Shown here: piece after piece, positions 6,345 to 6,370 of the stretch
Layout of the letters: every line of letters starts with the position of its first letter
Position numbering within the stretch: position 1 is the stretch's first letter
Origin: DATLOJ01 sp035536315
GTDB lineage: Bacteria > Actinomycetota > CADDZG01 > JAHWKV01
Assembly (NCBI GenBank): GCA_035536315.1
Contig: DATLOJ010000117.1
Coordinates: forward strand, 1-6,370
Length of the DNA: 6,370 bases
Direction of reading: 5' to 3'
Position numbers and translations under genes: made by a program
Notes under the pieces: generated by a model
What the model was told of the DNA's origin: nothing
Database searches by the model: none
What the model saw: the letters and a program-made list of their open reading frames with translations, nothing else

Positions 6345-6370
6345 ATGCAGGATTCTGCGTTTGCTCTAAC
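6345..6370 (+). CDS. Possible start of a further gene, partial at the right edge
   Basis: An ATG 22 bases after the thiolase stop opens a frame reading MQDSAFAL and then Thr (from AC plus any base) before the window ends. The FALT string resembles the start of acyl-CoA dehydrogenases, many of which begin with a form of FxLTEEQ, and such a gene would suit this neighbourhood. Only eight complete codons are visible and no ribosome site precedes them, so both the gene and its function are guesses. Confidence 0.25.

Noticed and set aside
5231..6346. A 371-codon open frame antisense to the thiolase
   Set aside because: It lies opposite a fully conserved thiolase with an intact active site and a strong ribosome site. 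Its translation is Cys/Arg/His-rich with no recognisable domain; long antisense frames are common in GC-rich genes.
1..6370. tRNA, rRNA, CRISPR, insertion sequence or phage features
   Set aside because: The window is almost completely coding with gaps of at most 66 bases. I saw no spaced repeats, transposase motifs or tRNA-like cloverleaf.

Overview
The window carries seven confident protein genes plus a possible eighth start at the right edge. There are no RNA genes, insertion sequences, CRISPR arrays or phage genes. Base composition is moderately GC-rich. The thiolase and methylmalonyl-CoA epimerase sequences resemble actinobacterial versions (my recollection of family sequences, not a search). 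Several genes lack an obvious Shine-Dalgarno sequence, which fits a lineage with many leaderless transcripts. An actinobacterium, perhaps an uncultured one of the Acidimicrobiia type, is my best guess at low to moderate confidence.

Left part (1-4673): the end of a surface-polysaccharide cluster. On the minus strand lie an ABC-2 permease (Wzm/TagG type) and, directly downstream and overlapping it, the ATPase (Wzt/TagH type), which runs off the left edge. Three sugar-transfer genes follow: a GT-A family 2 glycosyltransferase (+), a GT-A-like protein of poorly described function (-), and a GT-B glycosyltransferase (+). The likely scheme is that the glycosyltransferases build a lipid-linked glycan on the cytoplasmic face and the ABC pair flips it across the membrane. 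The glycan itself cannot be deduced.

Right part (4670-6370): acyl-CoA metabolism. Methylmalonyl-CoA epimerase (-) and an acetyl-CoA C-acetyltransferase/thiolase (+) diverge from a 66-base gap. The thiolase has the only textbook ribosome binding site in the window. A short open frame at the right edge might begin an acyl-CoA dehydrogenase.

The layout is unusual: after the permease-ATPase pair every neighbour switches strand (-,-,+,-,+,-,+). The divergent gaps are 35, 49 and 66 bases, and the convergent ends are 5 bases apart or overlapping. The glycan block meets the metabolic block at a CTAG shared by two opposed stop codons. Apart from the short gaps, nothing is non-coding. I found no convincing new system. 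The best leads are the GT-A-like protein with an altered DxD motif, the GT-B enzyme with an atypical donor site, and the strand pattern.
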